Shown here: positions 56,001 to 64,000 of the stretch, in pieces | How the letters are laid out: every line of letters begins with the position of its first letter | Numbering within the stretch: position 1 is the stretch's first letter | Assembly (NCBI GenBank): GCA_020636535.1 | Contig: JACJXT010000011.1 | Span: 868,001 to 932,000 of the forward strand | Reading direction: 5' to 3' | DNA: 64,000 nt | Origin: Chitinophagales bacterium | Lineage (GTDB): Bacteria; Bacteroidota; Bacteroidia; Chitinophagales; JADIYW01 | Notes under the pieces: generated by a model | The model's input: the letters and a program-made list of their open reading frames with translations, nothing else | Database searches by the model: none | Told to the model about the DNA's origin: nothing | Program-made: the position numbers and the translations under genes

Positions 56001-56149
56001 CAGAAGATTTAGTAAAACGAATGGAATATCTAGCAATACAATATAAAGATGAAGACTTTATGAAACAATTGCATGATAACTTCCCACAAATAGTGCAATC
56101 AGCATCAATAGATCCACAAGCAGTAGCACCACAGCAAATTTTTAGATAA
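53045..56149 (+). CDS. DUF2723 family membrane protein (GT117-type O-glycosyltransferase-like)
   Basis: 1034 residues. The N-terminal half has about a dozen membrane helices and the DUF2723 signature: SLWDCGEFISCAYRLQVAHP followed by PGAPLFMLVGRIFSLF (about 33-68). Further conserved stretches are EPPREPRERDYALVGSFFAF (about 537-556) and FTQGDNDTYPLWYAQEIEGI (about 633-652). The C-terminal part is periplasmic and helical. The family resembles protein O-mannosyltransferases (GT-C fold) and is listed with glycosyltransferase family 117 in Bacteroidota; donor and acceptor are unknown here. It has its own promoter and terminator. Confidence 0.9.
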   Translation: MKKNNLIILIIGLIVFGISFWQYASTVESVGSLWDCGEFISCAYRLQVAHPPGAPLFMLVGRIFSLFAPETDKIAVYINMVSVVASALAVMFLYFTITILAKKIINKSEDDLSTDNLIAVVGAGVIGALCCSFMDTMWFSAVEGEVYASSMFFISITLWAVMKWDEQADEAHGNRWLVFAAYMIGLSIGVHLLSLLVIPAAVFIYYYKKFKPTTIGLIVAFFVGFIILGLVQIGVISYFTKIATLVDHLFVNTFRLPFNTGLIFTYILLFAGLIFAIYYAVKIKYADLQLAAICVLMIFVGFSSYIMVPLRAAANPPINMNNPKDAYSLLSYLNREQYGDRPLVMGPLYNAQPYDYKVEGKVYFRNDETKKYEVKGEKIGYEYHAEDKMLFPRMGPTNDGANAQALYQYWTDVQGEPTMGDNLKYFFKYQIGYMYWRYFMWNFAGRQNDYQGMPGTQKLNGDWLSGVSFIDDARLGSQKDLPYQITNQKGRNKFYLLPLILGIIGLVFTYKRSKEYAIVTTLLFITTGFMLIIYSNEPPREPRERDYALVGSFFAFCIWIGMAIPAIVEFIKSKAKALAVPAAVAVSVVCLGVPVLMAKQGWNDHNRHDRYMSRDFAYNYLVSCPKNAILFTQGDNDTYPLWYAQEIEGIRKDVRIVNLSLLGVDWYIDCLQRAANDAPPVPFVKTFTSDKYRGNNRDMIQVNENSGFAKPGEFYELSNIMDFVLSDDMKYKAQTNRGDAVNYLPTTNFRLTIDKNAVLKNNVVPEQYKDQIADVIDWQLGSNRIIKYDLAVLAMIAAQDWSRPICFANTVEDKYYQGLNQYMIQEGEIIRFIPVKFENNTQGFTTMNSDKSYDLVMNQYKYGGLDQHEMFVDENSARIMNTLKSVHFAVADDLVRNGRQADAAKVLDKVKKSFPYNNAPYYSPLNRFFNVLTVQWIDLYYRANDKEGAKEIKDLYIKDLKDCLRFYNLDNDYARRYVEAGDKKTAEDLVKRMEYLAIQYKDEDFMKQLHDNFPQIVQSASIDPQAVAPQQIFR

Positions 56150-56167
56150 GAGATACAAATAACAATA

Positions 56168-56210
56168 AGAAAAGCCAAAGTCTAATAAACTTTGGCTTTT
56201 TTGTTTTTCT
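56168..56210 (+). terminator. Terminator of the DUF2723 gene
   Basis: Stem AAAAGCCAAAG/CTTTGGCTTTT with a 9-nt loop and a T-run, starting 19 nt after the stop. Confidence 0.9.
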
Positions 56211-56312
56211 AGTATACTTAATATTAATAACCTAAGTTCGGTTTAAAAAATACCAAAAATATTATAAGTATTATATCTATATTTTATTAGTTATATATTT
56301 TAGTAGCTTAAT

Positions 56313-56377
56313 AAGTGCGTCGCACTTCAACCTTATTAAAAATGATAGAAAACTTATAAAATACAGCGTAGCTGTAT
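56313..56377 (+). repeat. Two-hairpin GCGTAGC element, copy 5
   Basis: Hairpins AAGT-GCGTCGC-ACTT (56313-56327) and ATACA-GCGTAGC-TGTAT (56361-56377). The starts are 48 nt apart. The stems differ from the other copies but remain paired. Confidence 0.75.
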
Positions 56378-56386
56378 CACCTTGCT

Positions 56387-56467
56387 GGATGCTACGGCGA
56401 GTATTTTTAACGCAGAAGTCAGCGAAAAAATGCAAAAGAATAAAACTGTTTTGAATGCTAATTAGTA
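56387..56467 (-). repeat. MITE-like element, partial copy
   Basis: Read on the minus strand it starts TACTAATTAGCATTCAAAA and continues through GACTTCTGCGTTAAAAA and CTCGCC, as in 5215-5290, then stops. Only one terminal arm is present. Confidence 0.65.
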
Positions 56468-56523
56468 TAATATAGTAAAAAAAACTAATATCTACAATAG
56501 AAAATCTTAGCAATCACTCAATC

Positions 56524-57144
56524 CTACTCACAATAATAAACCAATTGTTTTGTGCTAAAAAATGCTTCTTTAAAATACTCAGAAATAGGAATTAACTCAA
56601 CACCATTTTTTAAAGCAGCCAACTCTTCACTCAAATCACCACCTTTTAAAGCAATAATACCATTTGGTTTACTGTTGATTTGTCTTTTCAAAAATTTACC
56701 ATTGCTCCATGTTACTAACGAAGTCATCGGAGCAACAGCTCTACTCACAACAAAATCAAACTGATGACGATACTCTTCACTTCTGCTTTGAACAGCAATA
56801 ACATTATCTAAATTAATTTCATTTGCAATAGCTTGCACTACTTTAATTTTTTTTCCGATAGAATCAGTCAAATGAAACTCCACTTCAGGAAATAAAATAG
56901 CTAACGGAATTCCAGGAAAGCCACCACCAGTGCCAATGTCTAAAACCTTACTACCATTTTCAAACTGAATGAATTTGGCAATAGCCAAACTATGCAATAT
57001 ATGATTAGTGTATAAATGTTCAATATCTTTCCTCGAAATAACATTTATCTGTTCATTCCAAAACGGATATAATTGCATCAAAGCACTAAACTGTTCTTGT
57101 TTGGTTTTACTTAAATATGGAAAATACTGTAATAAAGAGTCCAA
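56524..57144 (-). CDS. rsmG: 16S rRNA (guanine-N7) methyltransferase RsmG
   Basis: 206 residues, typical size. It has MQLYPFWNEQINVISRKDIE, YTNHILHSLAIAKFI, the AdoMet loop VLDIGTGGGFPGIPLAILFP (about 69-88) and FDFVVSRAVAPM. It methylates G527 of 16S rRNA (E. coli numbering). No gidA/mnmG neighbour is present here. Confidence 0.96.
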   Translation of the reverse strand: MDSLLQYFPYLSKTKQEQFSALMQLYPFWNEQINVISRKDIEHLYTNHILHSLAIAKFIQFENGSKVLDIGTGGGFPGIPLAILFPEVEFHLTDSIGKKIKVVQAIANEINLDNVIAVQSRSEEYRHQFDFVVSRAVAPMTSLVTWSNGKFLKRQINSKPNGIIALKGGDLSEELAALKNGVELIPISEYFKEAFFSTKQLVYYCE

Positions 57145-57496
57145 AATGTTTTTAGCGATAAAAATAATACCATTTCATTAAAATCATAAATTAACTTTTG
57201 ATTTCAGTAAAGAAAGAAAAACGCTATATCTGCAACAATAAATTGAAGCTATTGTTTAAAAACAACCATATTTAGCACAATCATTCACAAGTTTCCTAAA
57301 AAAGTTAAACATAGTTAAGAAATATGTTAAGCATCTATTAAATTCTGCTTTTTTTAACAAATACTTTTTTTAACAAATATTTGTAAATCAATAGATTGTG
57401 TGCTATTTAAAATTATTCTAAATAGTAAATTATCAACATTTATAAATAAACAAAAATGGTTAACTATATTTGCAAGCAAGTAAAACCGATTAAATA
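57145..57496. promoter_or_regulatory. act operon upstream region
   Basis: No gene. A -7 box TATATTTG at 57465-57472 lies 24 nt before actA; no clear -33 element. Several AACAAATA(C/T)TT-like words (57358-57385) form short direct repeats. Confidence 0.45.
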
Positions 57497-58759
57497 ATGC
57501 GTTTAGGTTATATTCTTAGAAATAGTTTATTTTTATTAACTTTTTTTGTTTTTTCATTTAACAACTCTTTATACTCAGCAGTAGATGTACCTACACCAGA
57601 AAGTGCTACAGATGCTAAAGCTGTTGAAGGGATGGACTTGTTCAAAGCAAACTGTGCAGCTTGTCATGCTGTAGATAAAAAAGTTATTGGTCCTGCTCTT
57701 AACGGAGTTTGGGACAGATGGGAAAGCGAAGAAAGTCTACATGCGTGGATTAAAAACTCACAAGCTTTCTTAGCAACAGGAGATGCTTATGCTAACAACC
57801 TATATAATGAGTATAACAAAAGCGTTATGCAATCATTTCCTACCTTAACAGATGAGCAAATTGCTAATATACTAGTATATGTTAAAGGAAAAGCAAATGG
57901 TATAGATCCAGGTGCTCCTGCCGCAGATCCAAATGCAGCTACTACAGCTACTCCAAGTAATGGTGGCAATAGCAAATATGTACTAATAGGTATAGTACTA
58001 TTATTATTAATTTTAGCATTAGCACTTATCAGTATTACCAATAAGTTAGATAAAGTAGTAAATAAAACAGAAGAAACAGATGTTGCTACTACTAAAAAAT
58101 CAAGAAATAAAAAAATAGTAAAAGCATTACTAGCAATTGCAGTAATTGCTTTCATTTTAAATATTGCAAATGGTGCTATTCACTTAGGAAGATCTCAAGA
58201 CTATGCACCAGAACAACCAATCAGATTTTCTCATGCATTACATGTTGGACAGAATCAAATAGAATGTCAATATTGTCACTCTGGCGTAGAAAAAAGCCGT
58301 CATGCAAGTATTCCAGGAACGCAAGTTTGTATGAACTGTCACAAATCAGTTCAAGAAGGACCTAAATATGGTAAAGAAGAAATTGCAAAAATATATGACT
58401 ATGCAGGTTGGAATCCAGATGCAATGAAATTTGAAAGAGCACCTAAAAATATTGAGTGGGTTAAAATCCATAATCTACCAGATCATGTTTACTTCAATCA
58501 CTCACAACATGTGGTGGCTGGTAAAGTAGAGTGTCAAACTTGTCACGGTAAAGTAGAAGAATACGAAGTGATGAAACAATTTGCACCATTATCAATGGGT
58601 TGGTGTATCAACTGTCATAGAGAAACAAATGTTCAATTTGCCGATAATAATTATTATTCTGTATTTGAAAAGTATCACGAAGAAATTAAGAAAGGAGAGC
58701 GTGAAGGTGTTACTGTAGAAGATATAGGTGGAACAGAATGTCAAAAATGTCATTACTAA
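57497..58759 (+). CDS. actA: Alternative complex III subunit ActA, multihaem cytochrome c
   Basis: 420 residues. A signal/anchor segment is followed by a monohaem cytochrome c domain with CAACH (53-57). A Pro/Ala linker and membrane helix (about 157-178) and a second helix (about 205-225) come next. The pentahaem part has CQYCH (257), CMNCH (278), CQTCH (346), CINCH (370) and CQKCH (415), six haem sites in all. In ACIII the pentahaem subunit takes electrons from the Fe-S subunit. The fused N-terminal cytochrome would add an extra electron carrier. It is the first gene of the operon. Confidence 0.93.
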   Translation: MRLGYILRNSLFLLTFFVFSFNNSLYSAVDVPTPESATDAKAVEGMDLFKANCAACHAVDKKVIGPALNGVWDRWESEESLHAWIKNSQAFLATGDAYANNLYNEYNKSVMQSFPTLTDEQIANILVYVKGKANGIDPGAPAADPNAATTATPSNGGNSKYVLIGIVLLLLILALALISITNKLDKVVNKTEETDVATTKKSRNKKIVKALLAIAVIAFILNIANGAIHLGRSQDYAPEQPIRFSHALHVGQNQIECQYCHSGVEKSRHASIPGTQVCMNCHKSVQEGPKYGKEEIAKIYDYAGWNPDAMKFERAPKNIEWVKIHNLPDHVYFNHSQHVVAGKVECQTCHGKVEEYEVMKQFAPLSMGWCINCHRETNVQFADNNYYSVFEKYHEEIKKGEREGVTVEDIGGTECQKCHY

Positions 58760-58791
58760 AATATTTTGTAAACGATTTAATCTCAAGATAA

Positions 58792-61700
58792 ATGAATAAC
58801 AAAAAGTATTGGACAAGCTTAGATGAATTAAATGAAACACCTCAGTTTAAAGAGGAAGCATCTAAAGAGTTCAACTTCGAAATACCTTCTGAAGAAGAAC
58901 AACAAAAAGAGCCAAACAGAAGAGATTTCTTAAAAGCAATGGGTTTTAGTGTTTCTGCAGCAGCTATTGCTTCTGCTTGTAAAACACCTACACATAAAGC
59001 CATTCCTTACACTTTCGATTTAAGAGAAGCTGCTGCTGAAGTAGTGCCTGGTGTTGCTGAGTTTTTTGCTTCTTCTTATTTTGATTCTGGCGAATTCTCT
59101 AGTATTTTAGTGAAAACAAGAGAAGGTAGACCTATAAAAATTGAAGCTAATCCAAAATCTTCTTTATCTAAAGGAACTAATGCAAGAGCTCAAGCTACTG
59201 TTTTGAGTTTATATGATGTAGCACGATTAAAAAATCCAACAAAAAATAATAAAAAAGTTGCTTGGACAAATTTAGACAAAGAGATTACTACTCAGTTAAG
59301 CGAAATAGTTGCTGGTGGAGGAAAAGTAGCTTTAGTTACCAATACCAATTTATCTACAATTACTAATAAAGCAATAGATCAATTCAAAGCTAAATATCCA
59401 ACTACAGATGTTGTAGTGTATGATCCAATTTCAGCTTCAGCTCAAAGAAAAGCTTCTGGTGGTATCATTCCATCTTACAATTTCGATAAAGCTGATGTTA
59501 TTGTTGGCTTCAATTGCGATTTCTTAGGTACTTGGATGAATCCAGTAGAAAACTCTGCTAAGTATATTGTTAATAGAGTACCAACTAAAGACAATCCAAA
59601 AATGTCGCGTCATCATCAGTTTCAGTCAACTATGACGATTACTGGTGCTAGTGCAGATTATAGATATCCTATCAAACCTTCCGAAGAGAAACAAGCATTG
59701 GCTAATTTATATGCTGCTCTTGGTGGAAGTGCTTCAACTAAAAAATTATCACATCCAGATGCAGATAAAGGTATTGCTAAAGTAGCTAAAGATTTAAAAG
59801 GAGCTCAAGGCAAAGCATTAGTAGTTTCTGGTACTAATGATGTAGAAGTTCAAGGATTAGTAAATGCAATTAACAGTCAATTAGGTAGTTTTGGTACTAC
59901 AGTTGATACTGTTAATACTTTAAACTTTAAACAAGGTAACGACGAAAGCTTGGCTCAATTAGTAGCTAACTTAGATGCATATCAAGCAATAGTATTAGTA
60001 GGAGCTAATCCAGTTTACGATACACCTTATGCTAATAAATTTAAAGATGCTTTGAAAAAAGCTAAATTGTCAGTTTCAACTTCTACTCGTATTGATGAAT
60101 CTGCTCAATATTGCCAATTCGTAGCACCTAGTTCTCACTTATTAGAGTCTTGGGATGTTGTAGAACCTAAAAAAGGGTTCTATGGTTTTGTTCAACCTAC
60201 TATTGTAAATATTTTTGATACTAGACAAGAAGCTGCTTCTTTGTTTGCTTGGGCTGGTCAATCACTTAATATAGACCAATTAGTACAAGATGAAATTGCT
60301 GCAGTAAGTGGAAAAAGTTATCAAGAGGCATTACAAGATGGTTTTGCCGATAAAACAACTGCTAGTGGTGGAGCTAGTTTACCAAGTACTACAACAGTTA
60401 CGGCTTCTAGTCCAAAAGGAATGGAAGTATATTTCTATGAGAAAACAGCTATCGGCGATGGTAAATTAGCCAACAATCCTTTGTTGCAAGAAATGCCAGA
60501 TCCAATTTCTAAAGCTACTTGGGATAACTATGTAACTATTCCGTATAGCTATGCTCAAGAATTAGGTATAGATGTTATGCCAGCAGATAAACATGTGCCA
60601 ATTGCAGAAGTTACTGTAGGTAAACAAACATATAAATTACCAGTTGTGGTTCAATTTGGTCAAGCACCAAATACTTTAGGTATTGCTTTAGGTTACGGTA
60701 GAGAAAAAGCTGGAGCAGCTGCAGAAGGTATAGGGCAAAATGTTTATCCATCAGTTAAATTTGCTAATGGCGCAAATGCTTATAGCACAGATGGAGCTTC
60801 ACTTAAAATAGTAGGTAAAAACTATAAATTAGCATTAAATCAAACTTATCATACTTTAATGGAAGATGTTTCTTTACCAGGCAAACCTTTAAGATATAGA
60901 GGTATGGTAGTAAAAGAAACTATTTTAAAAGACTATGCTAAGAATGAGACTGCTGGAAATGAAGATAGAGCAAAAATTCAACACCATTTAATGACAATGT
61001 ATCCAACGCCTCAATTTCCAGGTCATCACTGGGGAATGATTGTTGATATGAATGCTTGTATTGGTTGTGGTGCTTGTGTAGTTTCTTGTAATATAGAAAA
61101 CAATGTGCCAGTTGTAGGTCAAAGACAAGTGTATCGTTCTCAAGAAATGCATTGGTTACGAATTGATAGATATTACAATGGCAATCCAGACAATCCAGAT
61201 GTATCTTTCCAACCTATGATGTGTCAGCATTGCGATAACGCACCTTGCGAAAATGTGTGTCCAGTAAATGCTACAAACCATAGTTCTGAAGGTATTAACC
61301 AAATGGCTTATAACAGATGTATTGGTACAAGATATTGTGCAAATAACTGTCCTTATAAAGTGCGTCGTTTCAACTGGTTAGATTATCAAGGCAATGACTT
61401 ATTTGGTAAGGTCAACGATGGTACACCAGGTTGGGGAGGCGTAGAAACGGCTTACATGTTCGAAGACTTAACTAGAATGGTGTTAAATCCAGATGTAGTG
61501 GTAAGAACAAGAGGGGTTATTGAAAAATGTAGCTTCTGTACACAAAGAATACAAGAAGGTAAATTAACAGCTAAGAAAGAAAATAGAAAATTAGCAGATC
61601 AAGAAATTAAATCTGCTTGTCAATCTGCTTGTCCTACAAATGCAATTATTTTTGGAGATATGAACGATAAAGAAAGTGAAGTATCTAAAATAATGGAAAC

Positions 61701-61830
61701 TGGTAGAAATTACTTCATTTTTGAAGAACAACACTTCTTACCACATGTAGGTTATCAAGTAAAAATTAGAAATAAAGATGAAGAACCAGTAAGAGGTTTT
61801 ATACATCAAGAAGAAGAATTTAAATCTTAA
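58792..61830 (+). CDS. actB: Alternative complex III subunit ActB, molybdopterin-like/Fe-S protein
   Basis: 1012 residues. A Tat-like motif RRDFLKAMGF (43-52) followed by SACK (C63). A long molybdopterin-oxidoreductase-like domain (about 70-720), which in ActB is known to lack the cofactor, precedes a ferredoxin-like domain. The latter has CIGCGACVVSCNIENN (first Cys 756), CQHCDNAPCENVCPVNA, CIGTRYCANNCPYKVRRF, CSFCTQRI and CQSACPTNAI, enough for four Fe-S clusters. It sits at the periplasmic face and passes electrons from quinol to the haem subunits. 32 nt after actA. Confidence 0.95.
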   Translation: MNNKKYWTSLDELNETPQFKEEASKEFNFEIPSEEEQQKEPNRRDFLKAMGFSVSAAAIASACKTPTHKAIPYTFDLREAAAEVVPGVAEFFASSYFDSGEFSSILVKTREGRPIKIEANPKSSLSKGTNARAQATVLSLYDVARLKNPTKNNKKVAWTNLDKEITTQLSEIVAGGGKVALVTNTNLSTITNKAIDQFKAKYPTTDVVVYDPISASAQRKASGGIIPSYNFDKADVIVGFNCDFLGTWMNPVENSAKYIVNRVPTKDNPKMSRHHQFQSTMTITGASADYRYPIKPSEEKQALANLYAALGGSASTKKLSHPDADKGIAKVAKDLKGAQGKALVVSGTNDVEVQGLVNAINSQLGSFGTTVDTVNTLNFKQGNDESLAQLVANLDAYQAIVLVGANPVYDTPYANKFKDALKKAKLSVSTSTRIDESAQYCQFVAPSSHLLESWDVVEPKKGFYGFVQPTIVNIFDTRQEAASLFAWAGQSLNIDQLVQDEIAAVSGKSYQEALQDGFADKTTASGGASLPSTTTVTASSPKGMEVYFYEKTAIGDGKLANNPLLQEMPDPISKATWDNYVTIPYSYAQELGIDVMPADKHVPIAEVTVGKQTYKLPVVVQFGQAPNTLGIALGYGREKAGAAAEGIGQNVYPSVKFANGANAYSTDGASLKIVGKNYKLALNQTYHTLMEDVSLPGKPLRYRGMVVKETILKDYAKNETAGNEDRAKIQHHLMTMYPTPQFPGHHWGMIVDMNACIGCGACVVSCNIENNVPVVGQRQVYRSQEMHWLRIDRYYNGNPDNPDVSFQPMMCQHCDNAPCENVCPVNATNHSSEGINQMAYNRCIGTRYCANNCPYKVRRFNWLDYQGNDLFGKVNDGTPGWGGVETAYMFEDLTRMVLNPDVVVRTRGVIEKCSFCTQRIQEGKLTAKKENRKLADQEIKSACQSACPTNAIIFGDMNDKESEVSKIMETGRNYFIFEEQHFLPHVGYQVKIRNKDEEPVRGFIHQEEEFKS

Positions 61831-61851
61831 TTGTAGAAATATTAATAGAAT

Positions 61852-63294
61852 ATGGCTAGTCATTTTGAATCACCATTAAGAGAACCATTAGTACAGGGTA
61901 ATAAAACCTATAAGGATATTACTACTGATATTGTTCGTCCTACTACAGGAAAACTACAACCTAAATGGTTATTTTGGACAACCATTTCAGCTATTGTAGC
62001 TGCTTTCGGTGTTTTTTGTCTCGTATGGGAAGTAGTTTTTGGTATTGGTACTTGGGGTGCTAATAAAACAATTGGTTGGGCTTGGGATATTACCAACTTC
62101 GTTTGGTGGATTGGTATCGGTCACGCTGGTACACTTATCTCTGCTATCTTGTTATTATTCCGTCAAAAATGGAGAACTGGTGTAAACAGAGCTGCTGAGG
62201 CAATGACTATCTTTGCCGTGGTTTGTGCGGGTTTATTTCCAGTATTTCACATGGGTAGAGTATGGGACGCTTTCTTTATCTTCCCATATCCAAATACAAG
62301 AGGACCACTTTGGGTAAACTTTAACTCACCACTTCTTTGGGATGTGTTCGCAATTTCAACTTACTTTACAGTATCTCTATTATTTTGGTATACTGGTTTA
62401 GTACCTGATTTTGCTACCATAAGAGACCGTTCTAAATCTAAAGGAAGATGGAAGTTTTATAACCTATTAAGCTTTGGTTGGATTGGTTCTGCTAAACATT
62501 GGGAAAGATGGGAATCACTGTCTTTAATATTAGCAGGTTTATCTACGCCATTAGTGCTTTCAGTACACACTATCGTATCTTTCGACTTTGCTACTTCAGT
62601 TATACCAGGTTGGCATACCACAATCTTACCACCATATTTCGTTGCTGGTGCTATTTTCTCTGGTTTTGCTATGGTTCTAACATTAATGCTAGTAGCAAGA
62701 TATATTCTTAATTTAGAAGACTACATTACTTTAGCACATATTGAGTCAATGAACAAAGTACTATTGCTTACAGGTACTATGGTTGGTATTGCCTATTTAA
62801 CAGAGTTGTTTACAGCTTGGTATTCTAGTAATCAATACGAACAATTCCAATTTGCTACAAGAGCAGTAGGAGGTACTTATGCCTGGGCTTACTGGACGAT
62901 GATGTTCTGTAACTTGGTATCGCCTCAAATATTTTGGATAAGAAAATTTAGAAGAAATATATATGTAACATTTGTGATGTCTATATTTGTCAATATAGGT
63001 ATGTGGTTCGAAAGATTTGTGATTATTGTTATTTCATTACATAGAGACTATTTGCCATCAAGTTTCTCTTACTATAGACCAACTTGGGTTGAAGTAGGTA
63101 TTTATGTAGGTACAATAGGTATTTTCATGACTTTGTTCCTAATGTTCTGTAGATTCTTCCCAACTATTGCAATTGCAGAGGTAAAATCTATCTTAAAAGT
63201 TTCTGGAAATCAATACAGAGCTGGTCAGTTGGCAGAAGTTAAAGACATGGAAGTGTATAAAAATGTAGAAGAAAAAGATTTAGTTTATAATTAA
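61852..63294 (+). CDS. actC: Alternative complex III subunit ActC, NrfD-like quinol-binding membrane protein
   Basis: 480 residues with about ten membrane helices. NrfD/PsrC signatures include WWIGIGHAGTLISAILLLFR (about 83-102), FHMGRVWDAFFIFPYPNTRG (about 132-151) and PLVLSVHTIVSFDFATSVIP (about 235-254). It holds the menaquinol oxidation site and may contribute to proton translocation. It starts 21 nt after actB. Confidence 0.96.
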   Translation: MASHFESPLREPLVQGNKTYKDITTDIVRPTTGKLQPKWLFWTTISAIVAAFGVFCLVWEVVFGIGTWGANKTIGWAWDITNFVWWIGIGHAGTLISAILLLFRQKWRTGVNRAAEAMTIFAVVCAGLFPVFHMGRVWDAFFIFPYPNTRGPLWVNFNSPLLWDVFAISTYFTVSLLFWYTGLVPDFATIRDRSKSKGRWKFYNLLSFGWIGSAKHWERWESLSLILAGLSTPLVLSVHTIVSFDFATSVIPGWHTTILPPYFVAGAIFSGFAMVLTLMLVARYILNLEDYITLAHIESMNKVLLLTGTMVGIAYLTELFTAWYSSNQYEQFQFATRAVGGTYAWAYWTMMFCNLVSPQIFWIRKFRRNIYVTFVMSIFVNIGMWFERFVIIVISLHRDYLPSSFSYYRPTWVEVGIYVGTIGIFMTLFLMFCRFFPTIAIAEVKSILKVSGNQYRAGQLAEVKDMEVYKNVEEKDLVYN

Positions 63295-63314
63295 ATAATT
63301 CATGATTCATTAGT

Positions 63315-63836
63315 ATGAGTGATACAAAAAAATATTTAGTAGGCATTTTTAACGACGACGATGTATTGTTACACGCAGTTAAAAATGTAAGAAAAGCTGG
63401 TTTCAAAATCACCGATTGCTTTACACCTTTTCCTGTTCATGGTTTAGAACACGAAATGGGTCTAAAAGGTACTAGCTTACATACAGCAGGTTTTTTCTTT
63501 GGACTTACAGGTCTAATAGTTTCTTTAGGTATGATTACTTTCATTAATGCCTTTGATTATCCTACTATTTTTGGTGGTAAACCTTATTGGGGATTATTAG
63601 CTTATGTGCCTATTTGTTTTGAGCATACAGTACTTTATGCCGCAGTAGGTATGACTGTAGCATTCTATTACTTATGTAATCTTTATCCAGGAAAACAACC
63701 TAAAATTGTAGATGAAAGAACTACCGATGATATGTTTGCTATGACATTTGAAATGGATGGTTCTCAAGATACTGATGCTATTGCTGATTTATTGAAAAAA
63801 GAAGGAGCTGTAGAAGTTTATCAAAAAGAAATTTAA
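63315..63836 (+). CDS. actD: Alternative complex III subunit ActD (DUF3341)
   Basis: 173 residues. It starts KKYLVGIFNDDDVLLHAVK, then the conserved FTPFPVHGLEHEMGLKGT, and has two membrane helices (about 57-78 and 100-120), the second followed by YPGKQP. The C-terminal part ends DLLKKEGAVEVYQK. It is a structural subunit that packs against ActC. It starts 20 nt after actC. Confidence 0.95.
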   Translation: MSDTKKYLVGIFNDDDVLLHAVKNVRKAGFKITDCFTPFPVHGLEHEMGLKGTSLHTAGFFFGLTGLIVSLGMITFINAFDYPTIFGGKPYWGLLAYVPICFEHTVLYAAVGMTVAFYYLCNLYPGKQPKIVDERTTDDMFAMTFEMDGSQDTDAIADLLKKEGAVEVYQKEI

Positions 63837-63842
63837 TATACA

Positions 63843-64000
63843 ATGTTTAAATATATTCAAATATCAATATTAACTATATCGCTTTTATCAATTTCTTGTA
63901 TTAGAAATAATAAAAAGCCAGGAAGATCATATATGCCAGAGATGGTAGAAAGCGTTGCTTATGATGCTGGTTCACCAAATCCAATTTTTAAAGATGGTAA
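63843..64000 (+). CDS. actE: ActE-like lipoprotein cytochrome, N-terminal part (partial)
   Basis: 52 codons before the window ends. A lipoprotein signal (ISILTISLLSISCIRNN, Cys near residue 19) is followed by GRSYMPEMVESVAYDAG, which resembles the start of ActE cytochrome c subunits (MYPDM/PDM-like segment). No haem motif is visible yet. It lies 6 nt after actD, as expected in the ACIII operon. The name depends on position and the short N terminus. Confidence 0.75.
   Translation, partial: MFKYIQISILTISLLSISCIRNNKKPGRSYMPEMVESVAYDAGSPNPIFKDG

Larger units (their letters stand above)
56211..56523. repeat. Repeat-filled intergenic region
   Basis: It holds two-hairpin copy 5 (56313-56377) and a partial reversed MITE-like element (56387-56467). 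The 78-codon minus-strand frame at 56277-56513 is made of these repeats. Confidence 0.7.

Noticed and set aside
56277..56513. 78-codon minus-strand open frame
   Set aside because: It covers the two-hairpin copy 5 and the partial MITE-like element.

Overview
The window is AT-rich chromosomal DNA of a bacterium of the phylum Bacteroidota, probably a free-living aerobe near the Chitinophagales or Saprospirales (the lineage is inference). Reasons: type IX secretion signals (type A and type B C-terminal domains), a PorP/SprF protein, a TonB-dependent receptor with a carboxypeptidase-regulatory domain, a SecDF fusion, an alternative complex III operon, and promoters of the Bacteroidota type (-7 box TAnnTTTG). 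Shine-Dalgarno sequences are generally absent.

Layout. 1-5 kb: end of an LptF/LptG-like permease gene, a glycosyltransferase, ribBA, a small membrane protein, then two toxin-antitoxin (TA) modules set between copies of the same repeats. 5-11 kb: a TonB-type receptor, a dense cluster of hairpin repeats, a 5'-truncated RHS tip gene with an overlapping MORN-like lipoprotein gene, and tRNA-Ala. 11-23 kb: SRPBCC protein, MscS channel, LolC/FtsX-type permease, NamZ-like muramidase, several exported proteins (two share promoter and signal peptide), lpd, clpX and a universal stress protein. 23.7-26.2 kb: a three-gene putative restriction-modification (RM) unit, followed by a nested hairpin array and about 1.4 kb without convincing genes. 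28-35 kb: secDF, a type IX secreted choice-of-anchor B protein, an S23-like four-helix protein and a biotin carboxylase. 35-44 kb: a tandemly duplicated intergenic repeat, ccmB-ccmC-ccmD-like genes, glutamate dehydrogenase, a PIN-type TA module, AMP nucleosidase, a Crp/Fnr regulator and a CcoI-type copper ATPase. 44.6-52.5 kb: a 1798-residue type B secreted protein paired with a PorP/SprF-OmpA fusion, and panB. 52.6-57 kb: tRNA-Gln, a DUF2723 membrane protein and rsmG. 57.5 kb to the end: actA-actB-actC-actD and the start of an actE-like gene.

How the genes fit together. The haem-export genes (ccm), the CcoI ATPase, the Fnr-like regulator and the act operon point to a cytochrome-c-based aerobic or microaerobic respiratory chain. 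The large type B protein and the downstream PorP/SprF-OmpA protein form a probable cargo/partner pair for type IX secretion. lptF/G, the glycosyltransferase, namZ and DUF2723 serve envelope biogenesis or remodelling.

The most unusual content is non-coding. (1) A dispersed two-hairpin element: each hairpin keeps a GCGTAGC loop and an AACC-type tail while its stem changes in a compensatory way, and the two hairpins start 48-50 nt apart at five sites. (2) A MITE-like palindromic family ending in TACTAATTAG. (3) A TA array in which unrelated TA pairs sit between the same upstream and downstream repeats. (4) A multibranched hairpin array beside the RM unit. All functions are assigned by reading sequence; no database search was run.
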